From positions 5,208,001 through 5,272,000 of the forward strand of contig NZ_CP032229.1 of NCBI RefSeq assembly GCF_004328625.1: a stretch of 64,000 bases of DNA, written 5' to 3'. Each line of letters opens with the position of its first letter. The first letter of the stretch is position 1. Under the pieces are notes generated by a model, which made no database searches, had not been told where the DNA came from, and worked only from the letters and a program-made list of their open reading frames with translations. The translations under genes and the position numbers were made by a program. Below, in pieces: positions 53,498 through 61,494 of the stretch. This stretch comes from Streptomyces seoulensis. Its GTDB lineage: Bacteria; Actinomycetota; Actinomycetes; Streptomycetales; Streptomycetaceae.

Positions 53498-54139
53498 TCA
53501 TCGGTCGAGCCAGATGAGGGTGCTGGCGAGGGTGATGGCGGCGAGGTAGCGGTCGGGGCGTTTGTCGTAGCGGGTGGCGATGCCGCGCCATTGTTTGAGG
53601 CGGTGGAAGCAGCGTTCGACCACGTTGCGTCGCCGATAGGCGGCCCTGTCGAATCCGCAGGGCCGTTCCCGGCGCCGTCTGCGGCCGGCGAGTTGGTCGA
53701 TGCGTTCGGGGATCGTGGCCTTGATCCCGCGTCGGCGCAGGTAGGCCCGGAAGGCGCGGGCGGAGTAGCCCTTGTCCGCGACGACGTGGTCGGGGCGGGT
53801 CCGTGATCTTCCCGGCCCGGGTCCGGCGACGCGGATCGCGTCGATGACGGCTTCGGCCTGGGTGCAGTCGTTGCGGTTGCCGCCGGTGAGCAGGAAAGCC
53901 AGCGGCCTGCCCAGGCCGTCGCAGGCAAGGTGGACTTTGCTGGTCAGCCCGCCGCGGGAGCGTCCAAGGCCTCGTTCTTCGAGCCCCCTTTGGCGGCGGT
54001 GTGCTGGTGGGCACGGACGGTCGTGGAGTCGATCGCGACCAGCCAGTCCACCTCCGCCCGTGACTGGGCGGCGGCCAGGAGGCGGTCGAAAGTGCCGTCG
54101 CCAGCCCAGCGGGCGAAGCGTCCGTGCACGGTCTGCCAC
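53498..54139 (-). CDS. IS5-family transposase, second frame (DDE part)
   Basis: From about the GRSRGGLTSKVHLACDGLGRPL motif to the end this frame gives the DDE transposase C-terminal half, with DHVVADKGYSARAFRAYLRRRGI (second acidic residue) and RRNVVERCFHRLKQWRGIATRYDK (the Y-(2)-R-(3)-E-(6)-K type signature). The part upstream of about 53990 is out of frame and meaningless; the protein is made by fusion with the first frame. The conserved motifs are intact, so the element may still be functional. Confidence 0.75.
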   Translation of the reverse strand: MADRARTLRPLGWRRHFRPPPGRRPVTGGGGLAGRDRLHDRPCPPAHRRQRGLEERGLGRSRGGLTSKVHLACDGLGRPLAFLLTGGNRNDCTQAEAVIDAIRVAGPGPGRSRTRPDHVVADKGYSARAFRAYLRRRGIKATIPERIDQLAGRRRRRERPCGFDRAAYRRRNVVERCFHRLKQWRGIATRYDKRPDRYLAAITLASTLIWLDR

Positions 54140-54309
54140 GGGCCGAACCGCTCGGGCAGGTCCCTCCAGGGCAGACCGGTACGGAACTTGAACACGATGC
54201 CCTCAAGGACCTGACGGTGATCCCGCCAACGGCCTCGCGCCCGGCCCGCAGGCGGCAACAACGGTTCAATCACCGCCCAGGCGGCATCAGAAATCTCCCC
54301 ATCCCTCAC
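53944..54309 (-). CDS. IS5-family transposase, first frame (DUF4096 part)
   Basis: About 121 residues with the N-terminal DUF4096 region (GEISDAAWAVIEPLLPPAGR, EGIVFKFRTGLPWRDLPERFGPWQTVHGRFARWAGDGTFD) and the first acidic catalytic residue in DWLVAIDSTTVRAHQH. The frame ends shortly after KGGSKNEA; the rest is in the -1 frame. A run AAAGGGGG (minus strand, within 53984-53993) lies in the overlap and could allow programmed frameshifting. A GTG is taken as start; the frame stays open further into the neighbouring IS481, which cannot be original. Confidence 0.75.
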   Translation of the reverse strand: MRDGEISDAAWAVIEPLLPPAGRARGRWRDHRQVLEGIVFKFRTGLPWRDLPERFGPWQTVHGRFARWAGDGTFDRLLAAAQSRAEVDWLVAIDSTTVRAHQHTAAKGGSKNEALDAPAAG

Positions 54310-54351
54310 ACCCAGACCAACGATCCGATGATCGGAAAGACACCCCCTAGG

Positions 54352-55403
54352 TGTATTGATCACGAGCGTTGTTAACGCAGGCAGGGCTTGATCATGGCGA
54401 AGGCCCCCGTGTGTGGTGGAGGTGTCGAATCTTCACCGCACGGAGGCCTTCGTGTCCCACCGTAATGCCCGGCTGACCGTTCACGGCAGGCGACTGCTCG
54501 TCGAACGTGTCCGCTCCGGCCGTCCCGTCGCGCATGTCGCCGCCGAGATGGGCATCTCCCGTCCCACAGCCCACAAGTGGATCCGGCGCTGGCACTCAGA
54601 GGGCGAGAGCGGACTCCTCGACCGCTCCAGCCGTCCCCGCACGACACCGCACCGGACCGCAGCCGCCACCGAGGCGCAGGTCTGCAGGCTGCGACAAGAG
54701 CGCAAGCTGGGCCCGGCACGCATCGGGCCGGTCCTGGGCCTGCCCGCCTCCACCGTGCACCGCATCCTGCTCCGGCACGGCCTGAACCGCCTGGCGTTCA
54801 TCGACCGCCCCACCGGGCAGGTCATCCGCCGCTACGAACGCGCCCGTCCCGGCGAGCTGGTCCACGTCGACGTCAAGAAGCTCGGCCGCATCCCCGACGG
54901 CGGCGGCCACAAGGTGCTGGGCCGGCAGGCCGGCCGGGCCCGGCGCAACAGCGTGGGCTTCGACTACATCCATTCCGCCGTCGACGATCACTCCCGCCTG
55001 GCCTACAGCGAGGTCCACGCGGACGAGAAGGCCCTCACCTGCGCCGACTTCCTACGGCGGGCCGCAGCCTTCTTCGCCGAGCACGGCATCACCCGCATCG
55101 AGCGGGTCCTGACCGACAACGCCTGGCCCTACCGCAAGAGCTTCGCCTGGCAACAGGCACTGGCCGACCTCGGCGCGGCCGGCAAACTCACCCGCATCTA
55201 CCGGCCGCAGACCAACGGCAAGGTCGAACGCTTCAACCGCACCCTGCTCGACGAATGGGCCTACCAGCGGCCCTACACCACCAACACCGAACGCACCGAA
55301 GCTCTGACAGACTTCCTCCACACCTACAACCACCACCGCTGCCACACCGCACTCGGCGGCCACCCACCCATCAACCGTGTGAACAACCCTGCGGGTCAAT
55401 ACA
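54352..55403 (+). mobile_element. IS481-family insertion sequence, copy 2 (1052 bp)
   Basis: It has the same length and ends (TGTATTGA) as copy 1, in opposite orientation. It is flanked by CCTAGG on both sides (54346-54351 and 55404-55409), an intact NCTAGN 6-bp duplication. The left flank is the CTAG end of the IS5-type element, so this insertion is younger than that one. Confidence 0.9.
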
Positions 55404-55408
55404 CCTAG
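54452..55408 (+). CDS. IS481-family transposase, copy 2
   Basis: A 318-residue DDE transposase identical to copy 1 except for six substitutions that all lie in the last about 50 residues (for example QRPYTT for QRLYTT and NNPAGQYT for NNAAGQYI). Helix-turn-helix and rve catalytic motifs are intact. The start GTG follows GGAGG by 5 bases. The TAG stop codon (55406-55408) lies outside the element in the target CTAG, and the last sense codon ACC is half element and half target. Confidence 0.9.
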   Translation: MSHRNARLTVHGRRLLVERVRSGRPVAHVAAEMGISRPTAHKWIRRWHSEGESGLLDRSSRPRTTPHRTAAATEAQVCRLRQERKLGPARIGPVLGLPASTVHRILLRHGLNRLAFIDRPTGQVIRRYERARPGELVHVDVKKLGRIPDGGGHKVLGRQAGRARRNSVGFDYIHSAVDDHSRLAYSEVHADEKALTCADFLRRAAAFFAEHGITRIERVLTDNAWPYRKSFAWQQALADLGAAGKLTRIYRPQTNGKVERFNRTLLDEWAYQRPYTTNTERTEALTDFLHTYNHHRCHTALGGHPPINRVNNPAGQYT

Positions 55409-55471
55409 GGCCGTACTCCGTCATGGCGGGCGTCGCTCGGGTGTCGCCCGCCGTGGTGTTCGGACGGGTGT

Positions 55472-56293
55472 TCAGGCGGGCTTGCGGCACAGGATCTCGC
55501 CGTGCAGGACGGCGAACCAGCCGTCCTCCCGCCGCCCCCACTCCCGCCAGGCGTCGGACACCGCGCGCAGCTCCTCCGGCGTGGCGTGGCCGCCCTCCAC
55601 CGCGCGGCCCGCGTACGCGGAGGCGAGCGTACGGTCCGCCCACAGGCCGCTCCACCAGGCACGTTCCTCGGGGGTGGCGTACGTCCAGGTACCGGAGGTG
55701 GCGGTGATGTCGCTCAGCCCGGCCGCCAGCGCCCAGCTCCGCAGCCGCCGGCCGGCATCCGGTTCGCCGCCGTTGGCCCGCGCGACGCGCCGGTACAGGT
55801 CCAGCCAGTCGTCCAGGCCGGGTACGGCCGGGTACCAGGTCATGGCCGCGTAGTCCGCGTCGCGCACCGCGATCAGCCCGCCCGGCCGGGTTACCCGGGC
55901 CATCTCGCGCAGCGCGCCCACCGGGTCGCCCACGTGCTGGAGCACCTGATGGGCGTGGACCACGTCGAAGGTGCCGTCGGGGTGGCCGAGGGCGTGCACG
56001 TCGGCCACCTCGAAGTCCACGTTCGTCAGACCCCGTTCCTCGGCCGTGGCGCGGGCCTGCTCCAGGATGGCCGGGGCGCGGTCGGCGCCGGTCACCCGGC
56101 CGTCGGGGACCAGCGCGGCGAGGTCGGCGGTGATGGTGCCGGGGCCGCATCCGATGTCGAGGACGCGCATGCCCGGTTCGAGTGAACCGAGCAGGTACGC
56201 GGCCGAGTTGGCGGCCGTGCGCCAGGTGTGCGAACGCAGCACCGACTCGTGGTGGCCATGGGTGTAGACGGCGGTCTCGCGTGTCTCCGGCAT
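55472..56293 (-). CDS. UbiE/MenG-like SAM-dependent methyltransferase
   Basis: A 273-residue class I methyltransferase. Motif I is RVLDIGCGPGTITADLA, followed by VTGADRAPAILEQAR, and the Methyltransf_11 region FDVVHAHQVLQHVGDPVGALREMARVTRPGGLIAVRD. The C-terminal third (WAGLWADR-like WSGLWADRTLASAYAGRAV) is typical of actinobacterial members of unknown substrate. Its 3' end lies 63 bases from the IS481 target, so its downstream region was altered by the insertions, but the coding sequence looks whole (FAVLHGEILCRKPA end). Confidence 0.88.
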   Translation of the reverse strand: MPETRETAVYTHGHHESVLRSHTWRTAANSAAYLLGSLEPGMRVLDIGCGPGTITADLAALVPDGRVTGADRAPAILEQARATAEERGLTNVDFEVADVHALGHPDGTFDVVHAHQVLQHVGDPVGALREMARVTRPGGLIAVRDADYAAMTWYPAVPGLDDWLDLYRRVARANGGEPDAGRRLRSWALAAGLSDITATSGTWTYATPEERAWWSGLWADRTLASAYAGRAVEGGHATPEELRAVSDAWREWGRREDGWFAVLHGEILCRKPA

Positions 56294-56359
56294 GACGTCA
56301 CGGTACGCCCGCGAACCGGATGCTGAGACCGCCGTTCCGCGATACGGACTGACGCCCCA

Positions 56360-57856
56360 TCAGGAGGGGTTCGGGCGCGGGCTGTACGCCGTGAGGATCT
56401 CCGGCAGCTTCTCCACCGTCACCGTGCCGGACACCGAGGTGACCTCGCCGTCGTACGCCAGCGGGGTGCCCGGCGCGAGGCCAGACAGGCGCAGCCGGCC
56501 GAGCTGGACCGCCGCATGGCCCTGGGACCGGCTGAGCGGGCCCGCCACGGCGGCCGCCAGCAGGCGGAGCGTCGGCCAGCCGTTGCCGTGCACCACCCGC
56601 ACGTCCAGCGGGCCGTCCGACAGCTCCGTACGGCGTCCGGCGCCCAGGCCGCTGCGGCGGTAGACGCCGTTGCCGATGAACAGCATCCACAGCGGGTGCT
56701 GCTTGCCGGCCGCCTGGACCACCAGCGGATGCCGGTCGGCGCGCAGCACCTTCACCGCGCCCAGCACCCCCGCCGCCCAGCCGCCGATCCGGGGCGACCA
56801 GTGCTCGCGCTCGCGCACCAGCTCCGGGTAGACGCCCAGGCTCAGGGTGTTCAGGAAGACGCTGGAGCGGTCGTCGGCGGTGAACTTGCCGACGTCCACC
56901 TGGACCGCCTCGCCCGCGCGGACGGCGGCGGCAAGCCCGGCGGCGTCCTCCACCCCGAGGTCGTACGCGAAGTGGTTCAGGGTGCCGCCGGGCAGCACCG
57001 CCAGCGGCAGACTGTGCAGCAGCGCGACCTCGGCGCCCGCGTTCACCGTGCCGTCGCCGCCGCACACCCCGAGCACCCGGGCCCGTGCCGCCGCCTTGTC
57101 CAGCTCGGCCCGGACCTCCTCCGGCTCGCACTCCACGATCTCCGCCTGCGGCAGCGCGTCGTGCAGCGCCCGCACCCGGTCGGCGGTGCCCGAGGCGCGG
57201 TTGGCGACCATCACCAGGCCCTCGCCGTCCGGCAGGGCGGGGGCGTCCGCGCGCGGCCGGGCCACCGGGCGGGCCGCCGCCCGGGTCGGCACCAGCTTGC
57301 GCACCACGAACGCCGCGCCGACGCCGAGCGCCGCACCGGCCAGCACGTCGCTCGGGAAGTGCGCGCCGGTGTACACCCGGGAGGTCGCCACCGAGAACGC
57401 CACCGGCGCCACCACCGCGCCCCACGCCGGGGACTCCAGCGCGACCCCGGCCGCGAAGGCGGCGGCCGACGCGGAGTGGCCGGACGGGAAGGAGGTGGTG
57501 ATCGGCTGCCGCTTGAGCTGCCGGGACAGCGGCACCGGGTCCAGCACCGGCCGGGTGCGGCGCACCGACCGCTTGCCCAGGGTGTTGACGGTCAGCGAGG
57601 CCAGGCTCAGCGACGCCAGCCCCCGCACCGCCGCCCGGCGCGCCCTCGGGGTGCGGGTCGCGGCGATCGCCCCGGCCGCAGCGAACCACAGCACACCGTG
57701 GTTGGCGCTGCGGCTCAGGCGGGGCAGCACCTTCTGGGCGCCGGGCCAGTTCCGCCGGGCGGCCACCTCGAAGAGCCGGGCGTCGGCCGCGAGGAGCCGG
57801 CGCAGGACGTTGCGGCCGGTGGCCGGGACAGCGGTGAGGTCGACATCTGCGCTCAT
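56360..57856 (-). CDS. Bifunctional PAP2 phosphatase / diacylglycerol-kinase-like protein
   Basis: A 498-residue fusion. Residues about 90-205 are a PAP2 phosphatase in the membrane, with the three motifs KRSVRRTRP, PSGHSAS and SRVYTGAHFPSDV. Residues about 215-490 are a lipid/diacylglycerol-kinase catalytic domain with GVCGGDGTVNAGAEVA near residue 267, PGGTLNHFAYDLG and the late LAYDGE. One half would remove and the other add a phosphate on lipids such as diacylglycerol or undecaprenol derivatives. The ATG giving MSADVDLTAV is preceded by GGGGGT. Both activities are predicted only. It is divergent from the small DUF6158 gene. Confidence 0.88.
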   Translation of the reverse strand: MSADVDLTAVPATGRNVLRRLLAADARLFEVAARRNWPGAQKVLPRLSRSANHGVLWFAAAGAIAATRTPRARRAAVRGLASLSLASLTVNTLGKRSVRRTRPVLDPVPLSRQLKRQPITTSFPSGHSASAAAFAAGVALESPAWGAVVAPVAFSVATSRVYTGAHFPSDVLAGAALGVGAAFVVRKLVPTRAAARPVARPRADAPALPDGEGLVMVANRASGTADRVRALHDALPQAEIVECEPEEVRAELDKAAARARVLGVCGGDGTVNAGAEVALLHSLPLAVLPGGTLNHFAYDLGVEDAAGLAAAVRAGEAVQVDVGKFTADDRSSVFLNTLSLGVYPELVREREHWSPRIGGWAAGVLGAVKVLRADRHPLVVQAAGKQHPLWMLFIGNGVYRRSGLGAGRRTELSDGPLDVRVVHGNGWPTLRLLAAAVAGPLSRSQGHAAVQLGRLRLSGLAPGTPLAYDGEVTSVSGTVTVEKLPEILTAYSPRPNPS

Positions 57857-57951
57857 GTTCGACCCCCTACCCCGAAGCGCGCCATTCGTGTGCCGCCGCC
57901 CGGGTACGGGCACGGTGCCGCGCGCGGAGGCCGGGGGAGCGGGATCTTCGT

Positions 57952-57999
57952 ACAGTGGACCTCAGGGCCAGTGGAGCTCGGGACCAGTGGACCTCACCA
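57952..57999. repeat. Three 16-bp tandem direct repeats upstream of the DUF6158 gene
   Basis: The unit CAGTGGA-C/G-CTC occurs at 57953, 57969 and 57985 with exact 16-bp spacing, 30-76 bases before the start codon. The first unit overlaps a -10-like TACAGT (57951-57956). It could bind a regulator to successive turns and a half of the helix; it is not a coding repeat. Confidence 0.6.
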
Positions 58000-58028
58000 C
58001 CTCGGACACGACGAGCGGGGGCACCACC

Positions 58029-58268
58029 ATGACCGGAGTCGACCCCAGCCGACTGGACGACCAGCAGCTCATGAAAGAGCTGGAGACGATCCACCGCACA
58101 CGCCACGACACCCTGCTGTACGGCTCGAACGACGCCCTGCGCGCCCACAACGAGCGCATGGCCCAGCTGGAGGGCGAGTACCTGCGCCGCAATCCGCGCC
58201 GCCTGGTCAGCGCGGGCCGCACCCGCGAGGGCGCCCGAGAACGGGGTTGCGCGGAGTCCGGCGAGTGA
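58029..58268 (+). CDS. DUF6158-like small protein
   Basis: A 79-residue highly polar, helical protein: DPSRLDDQQLMKELETIHRTRHDTLLYGSNDALRAHNERMAQLEGEYLRRNP. This pattern (LxxELxxxHxTRHDTLxxGSxxAxxxHxxRxxxLExEYLRRxP) is the one I associate with DUF6158, found in actinobacteria and of unknown function. The ATG is preceded by GCGGGGGCACCACC. A 16-bp direct-repeat array lies upstream. It is expressed on its own, as the next gene starts 160 bases later. Confidence 0.72.
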   Translation: MTGVDPSRLDDQQLMKELETIHRTRHDTLLYGSNDALRAHNERMAQLEGEYLRRNPRRLVSAGRTREGARERGCAESGE

Positions 58269-58426
58269 CGCCGGGGGCGGCTTCGCGGGCCGGTGTCACC
58301 CGTTGGGTGCCGTCCGTGTCCCGCGAATGGGGTCCGGCGGCGGGCGGGGCGGCGCCCGGGGGGCTCTGATGGCAGCGAGGGCACAAACGCGTGCCCCGAC
58401 CGCCGTACCGCCGAGGAGCCCGCCCC

Positions 58427-58900
58427 ATGCGCCGCACCGTACGCGCCCTCTCCACCGCCGCCGCCCTGGCCGGCGCCATGCTCGTCATAGCCGGACCCGC
58501 ACCCGCCTCCGCCGAGTCGGGCGCGCCCTGCGAGGACCCCGCCGCCTCCGCCCCCAAGTCGCCCGGTAAGTCCTACGACGCCCCGCTGCCCGGAGCGCCG
58601 TACCTCAGCGCGGCGCCCACCGGCCCGGCGCGGAGCGGCGGCACCGAGGACTGCGCGGAAGGCGGGGCCGGAAAGGCCGGGCAAGGCGGCGACGCCTGGG
58701 AGGACGAGGACGGCCAGGACTGGGACTCCGGGCCCGCGAAGGGCGACCCGCCCACCGTGGAGCACGGTGTGCAGGCCGGGGCCGGCGGCACCTTCTCCGA
58801 CTCGGTGCCCGCCCTCGCCGCGGGCGGCGCGCTGATCGCCGCGGCGGCCGCCGGAGCCGGGTACCGGCTGTACGGCCGCAGACGCCCGGCCGGGCGCTGA
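58427..58900 (+). CDS. Secreted or membrane-anchored protein of unknown function
   Basis: A 157-residue protein with a Sec signal peptide (MRRTVRALSTAAALAGAMLVIAGPAPASA), a Pro/Gly/Asp-rich middle with two cysteines (APCEDP and TEDCAEG) that could form one disulfide, an acidic stretch (WEDEDGQDWDS), and a C-terminal hydrophobic helix (ALAAGGALIAAAAAGAGYRL) with basic RRRPAGR tail. The layout resembles cell-surface proteins anchored by a C-terminal helix; there is no sortase LPxTG/LAxTG motif. GAGGAGCC precedes the ATG. No family recognised. Confidence 0.7.
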   Translation: MRRTVRALSTAAALAGAMLVIAGPAPASAESGAPCEDPAASAPKSPGKSYDAPLPGAPYLSAAPTGPARSGGTEDCAEGGAGKAGQGGDAWEDEDGQDWDSGPAKGDPPTVEHGVQAGAGGTFSDSVPALAAGGALIAAAAAGAGYRLYGRRRPAGR

Positions 58901-59086
58901 CGGCGGGCAGCGGAGGCCGCTGTGACCGGGACGACGCCGGACCCGAGCCATGCCGGGCCGTCCGGCGGGTACACACCTTCCCGAGGGCACCACCGGCAGA
59001 CACCCCGCGCACCCGTCACACGGCACGAGAGAACCGAGAGAGCGGGGACACAGGGGATTCGGCACACGGACCGTGCGGAGGCGGAG

Positions 59087-60343
59087 ATGCGGCGGAGGGA
59101 ACCCGAGGGCCACGGCCCGGTCCGCTACGGCCCCCCGTTCCCCGCCGACGGTCTGCCCGTCCTCCCGGAACTCGCCGCGCGTCTCGCCGCCGCCGAACAC
59201 CACGGCGAGGCCCAGCCCGCCGGCGGCGACCCCGCCCTGCTGGAGGCCGCCTGCGGCTACTGGACCCGGCGCTCCCTGCCCTGCACCCCCCACCACGTCA
59301 CCCTCGCCCCCGGCGCGCCCCCGCTGCTGCTGGCGCTGACCGCCGCGCTCGCCGGAGACCACGGCGACCTGCTGGCCCCCCGCCCGCGCGCCGCCTGGTG
59401 GGCGCCCGTCGCCCGGCTGCTCGGCCGCCGCCTCTTCCCGGTCCCGGCCCCGGCCGACAGCGGCGGCATACCCGACCCGTACGCCCTGCTGGAGACCGTC
59501 CGCCGGGTCCGCGCCGAGGGCGGCGACCCCCGGCTGCTGGTGCTCTCCGTCGCGGACGACCCCACCGCCGCCGTCCCCCAGCCCGAGCTGCTGCACGAGA
59601 CCGTGGAGGCGGCCGCCGCCGAGGGGCTGCACGTGATCAGCGACGAGACCTGGCGCGACACCCCGCACGATCCCCACGACACGGTCCTGGTCAGCCCGGC
59701 CGGGATGCTGCCCGACCATGTCACCGTCGTCGCCGACCTCGCCGGATCGCTGCTCCCGGCCGGCTGGCCCGCCGCCGTCGCCCGCTTCCCGGACACCGCA
59801 GCCGGGGAGGAGGCCCACGCCCGGATGCTGGACGTGCTCACCGCGCTCGGCGCCCGTCTCGCCGCCCCCGTCGCGGCCGCCGCCCGGTACGCGCTGGACG
59901 AACCCGAGCCGGTCACCGCCCGCCGCGAGGCCACCACCGCCCTGCACGCCCGGCTGGCCGCCGCCGCGCACCGCACGGTCCTCGCGGGCGGCGCGCTCGC
60001 CCTGCCCCCGCAGGCCGGCCGCCATCTCTACGCCGACCTCGGCCCGCTGAGCGAACCCCTCGCCGCGCGCGGCGTACGGGACGCGCAGGACCTGGAGGAC
60101 TTCCTCACCGCCCGGCTCGGCATGCCCGCGCCGGGCGGCCACCGCTTCGGCGACGACCTCGGCGCCCTGCGCGTACGGCTGTCCACCGCCTCCCTGCTGG
60201 GCGGCGGCGACGAGGAGCGCGAGGCCGCGCTAGCCTCGCCCGACCCGACCGAACTGCCGTACACGCGGGACGCGTTGCGCTCCCTGCGGGCGGTCCTCGA
60301 CGAACTCCGTGACGACTCCGTGCGATGGGAGACTCCTCGATGA
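59087..60343 (+). CDS. Aminotransferase-fold (type I PLP) protein without lysine
   Basis: A 418-residue protein with the layout of class I/II aminotransferases: GYWTRRSLPCTPHHVTLAPGAPPLLLAL (cofactor phosphate region), LLVLSVADDPTA, and VISDETWRD, which corresponds to the SDEVY/W motif holding the PLP pyridine. At the place of the Schiff-base lysine (usually SFSK..G..GWR) the sequence is VVADLAGSLLPAGWPAA, and I see no Lys anywhere in the protein. It is therefore probably a pseudoenzyme, or binds another ligand. The ATG at this position has GGAGG 5 bases before it, which favours it over a start 165 bases upstream. Its stop overlaps the next gene's ATG. Confidence 0.75.
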   Translation: MRRREPEGHGPVRYGPPFPADGLPVLPELAARLAAAEHHGEAQPAGGDPALLEAACGYWTRRSLPCTPHHVTLAPGAPPLLLALTAALAGDHGDLLAPRPRAAWWAPVARLLGRRLFPVPAPADSGGIPDPYALLETVRRVRAEGGDPRLLVLSVADDPTAAVPQPELLHETVEAAAAEGLHVISDETWRDTPHDPHDTVLVSPAGMLPDHVTVVADLAGSLLPAGWPAAVARFPDTAAGEEAHARMLDVLTALGARLAAPVAAAARYALDEPEPVTARREATTALHARLAAAAHRTVLAGGALALPPQAGRHLYADLGPLSEPLAARGVRDAQDLEDFLTARLGMPAPGGHRFGDDLGALRVRLSTASLLGGGDEEREAALASPDPTELPYTRDALRSLRAVLDELRDDSVRWETPR

Positions 60344-61494
60344 CGCAGCAGACGCATGAGTCCGGGTCCACCGTCACCACGGCCGCCACCCCCGCGCCGG
60401 ACACCCCCAAACCCGTGGACGCGGCGCCCGAGGCGGTCGTCCGTGCCCCGCTCGCGCCCGCGTCACCGCCACTGGCCGAACCCCGCCCGCTGGGCGAACA
60501 CCGGGTGTGGCCGCGCACGTTCCACGACCGGCTCACCGCGCCGCTTCCCGGCTGGCGCGCCATGGCCCGCTTCGCCCGCGAGGGCGCCGTACGCCCCGAC
60601 CCCGAGGGACTCGTCGACATCCCCCGACTCCCGTACGAGCCCGGTCCGTTGCCCCGGGTCGGCGCCGACGCCCTCGCCGTCACCTGGGCCGGGCACGCCA
60701 GTTGGGTGGTGCGGATCGGCGGGCTGACCGTGCTCACCGACCCGGTGTGGTCGCGCCGCATCCTCGGCACCCCGGCCCGCGTCACCCCGGTCGGCGTCTC
60801 CTGGGACAGCCTCCCGCCCGTCGACGCGGTCGTGATCAGCCACAACCACTACGACCACCTGGACGCCCCCACCCTGAGCCGACTCCCGCGCGAGACGCCG
60901 GTGTTCGTGCCCGCCGGGCTCGGACGCTGGTTCCGGCGGCGGAGGTTCACCCGCGTCACCGAGCTGGACTGGTGGGAGGGCGCCCGACTCTCCGGTGTGC
61001 GCTTCGACTTCGTGCCCGCGCACCACTGGTCCAAGCGAACTCTCACCGACACCTGCCACAGCCTGTGGGGCGGCTGGGTGATGACCGCGACGGACGGGCA
61101 GCGCCTCTACTTCGCGGGCGACACCGGCTACGGCCACTGGTTCGGGCGGATAGGCCGCCGCTACCCCGGCATCGACCTCGCCCTGATGCCCATCGGCGCC
61201 TACGACCCGCGCTGGTGGCTCAGCGACGTCCACTGCGACCCGGAGGAGGCCGTGCGGGCCACCCTCGACCTCGGCGCCCGCCGGATGGCGCCCATGCACT
61301 GGGGGACGTTCGTGCTCTCCGCCGAGCCCGTCATGGAGCCCCTCACCCGGGTCCGCGCGGCCTGGGAACAGGCGGGCCTCGCCCGCACCGACCTGTGGGA
61401 CCTGCCCGTCGGCGCCTCCCGCGTCCTGGAGTCCGACCCCCGTACTACCGCTCCTCGCCCCGCACCCGGCGCACCAGCCCCGGAGCCGCGCTGA
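60340..61494 (+). CDS. MBL-fold metallo-hydrolase, NAPE-PLD-like
   Basis: A 384-residue metallo-beta-lactamase-fold protein. The first about 100 residues are Pro/Ala-rich then WPRTFHDRL. The core has WAGHASWVVRIGG, the metal motif SHNHYDHLD (HxHxDH), FVPAHHWSKRT with further His, YFAGDTGYG with the bridging Asp, and MHWGTFVLS. The layout matches the N-acylphosphatidylethanolamine phospholipase-D-like branch, which includes many bacterial proteins of unknown substrate. It overlaps the preceding lysine-free aminotransferase-fold gene by 4 bases, so the two products are probably made together. Its 3' end overlaps the convergent DedA gene by 50 bases. Confidence 0.88.
   Translation: MTQQTHESGSTVTTAATPAPDTPKPVDAAPEAVVRAPLAPASPPLAEPRPLGEHRVWPRTFHDRLTAPLPGWRAMARFAREGAVRPDPEGLVDIPRLPYEPGPLPRVGADALAVTWAGHASWVVRIGGLTVLTDPVWSRRILGTPARVTPVGVSWDSLPPVDAVVISHNHYDHLDAPTLSRLPRETPVFVPAGLGRWFRRRRFTRVTELDWWEGARLSGVRFDFVPAHHWSKRTLTDTCHSLWGGWVMTATDGQRLYFAGDTGYGHWFGRIGRRYPGIDLALMPIGAYDPRWWLSDVHCDPEEAVRATLDLGARRMAPMHWGTFVLSAEPVMEPLTRVRAAWEQAGLARTDLWDLPVGASRVLESDPRTTAPRPAPGAPAPEPR

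Larger units (their letters stand above)
53483..54346 (-). mobile_element. IS5-family (IS427-like) insertion sequence, 864 bp
   Basis: The ends GGGGTGTCTT..CGATCATCGG match in inverted orientation at 20 of 22 positions, and CTAG flanks both sides (53479-53482 and 54347-54350), consistent with a TA or CTAG target duplication. It carries two overlapping transposase frames on the minus strand, as usual for this group. Confidence 0.85.

Noticed and set aside
53984..53993. Frameshift between IS5 frames as a sign of a dead element
   Set aside because: Two overlapping frames with a slippery run are normal for this IS group, and both catalytic halves are intact, so it was not called a pseudogene.
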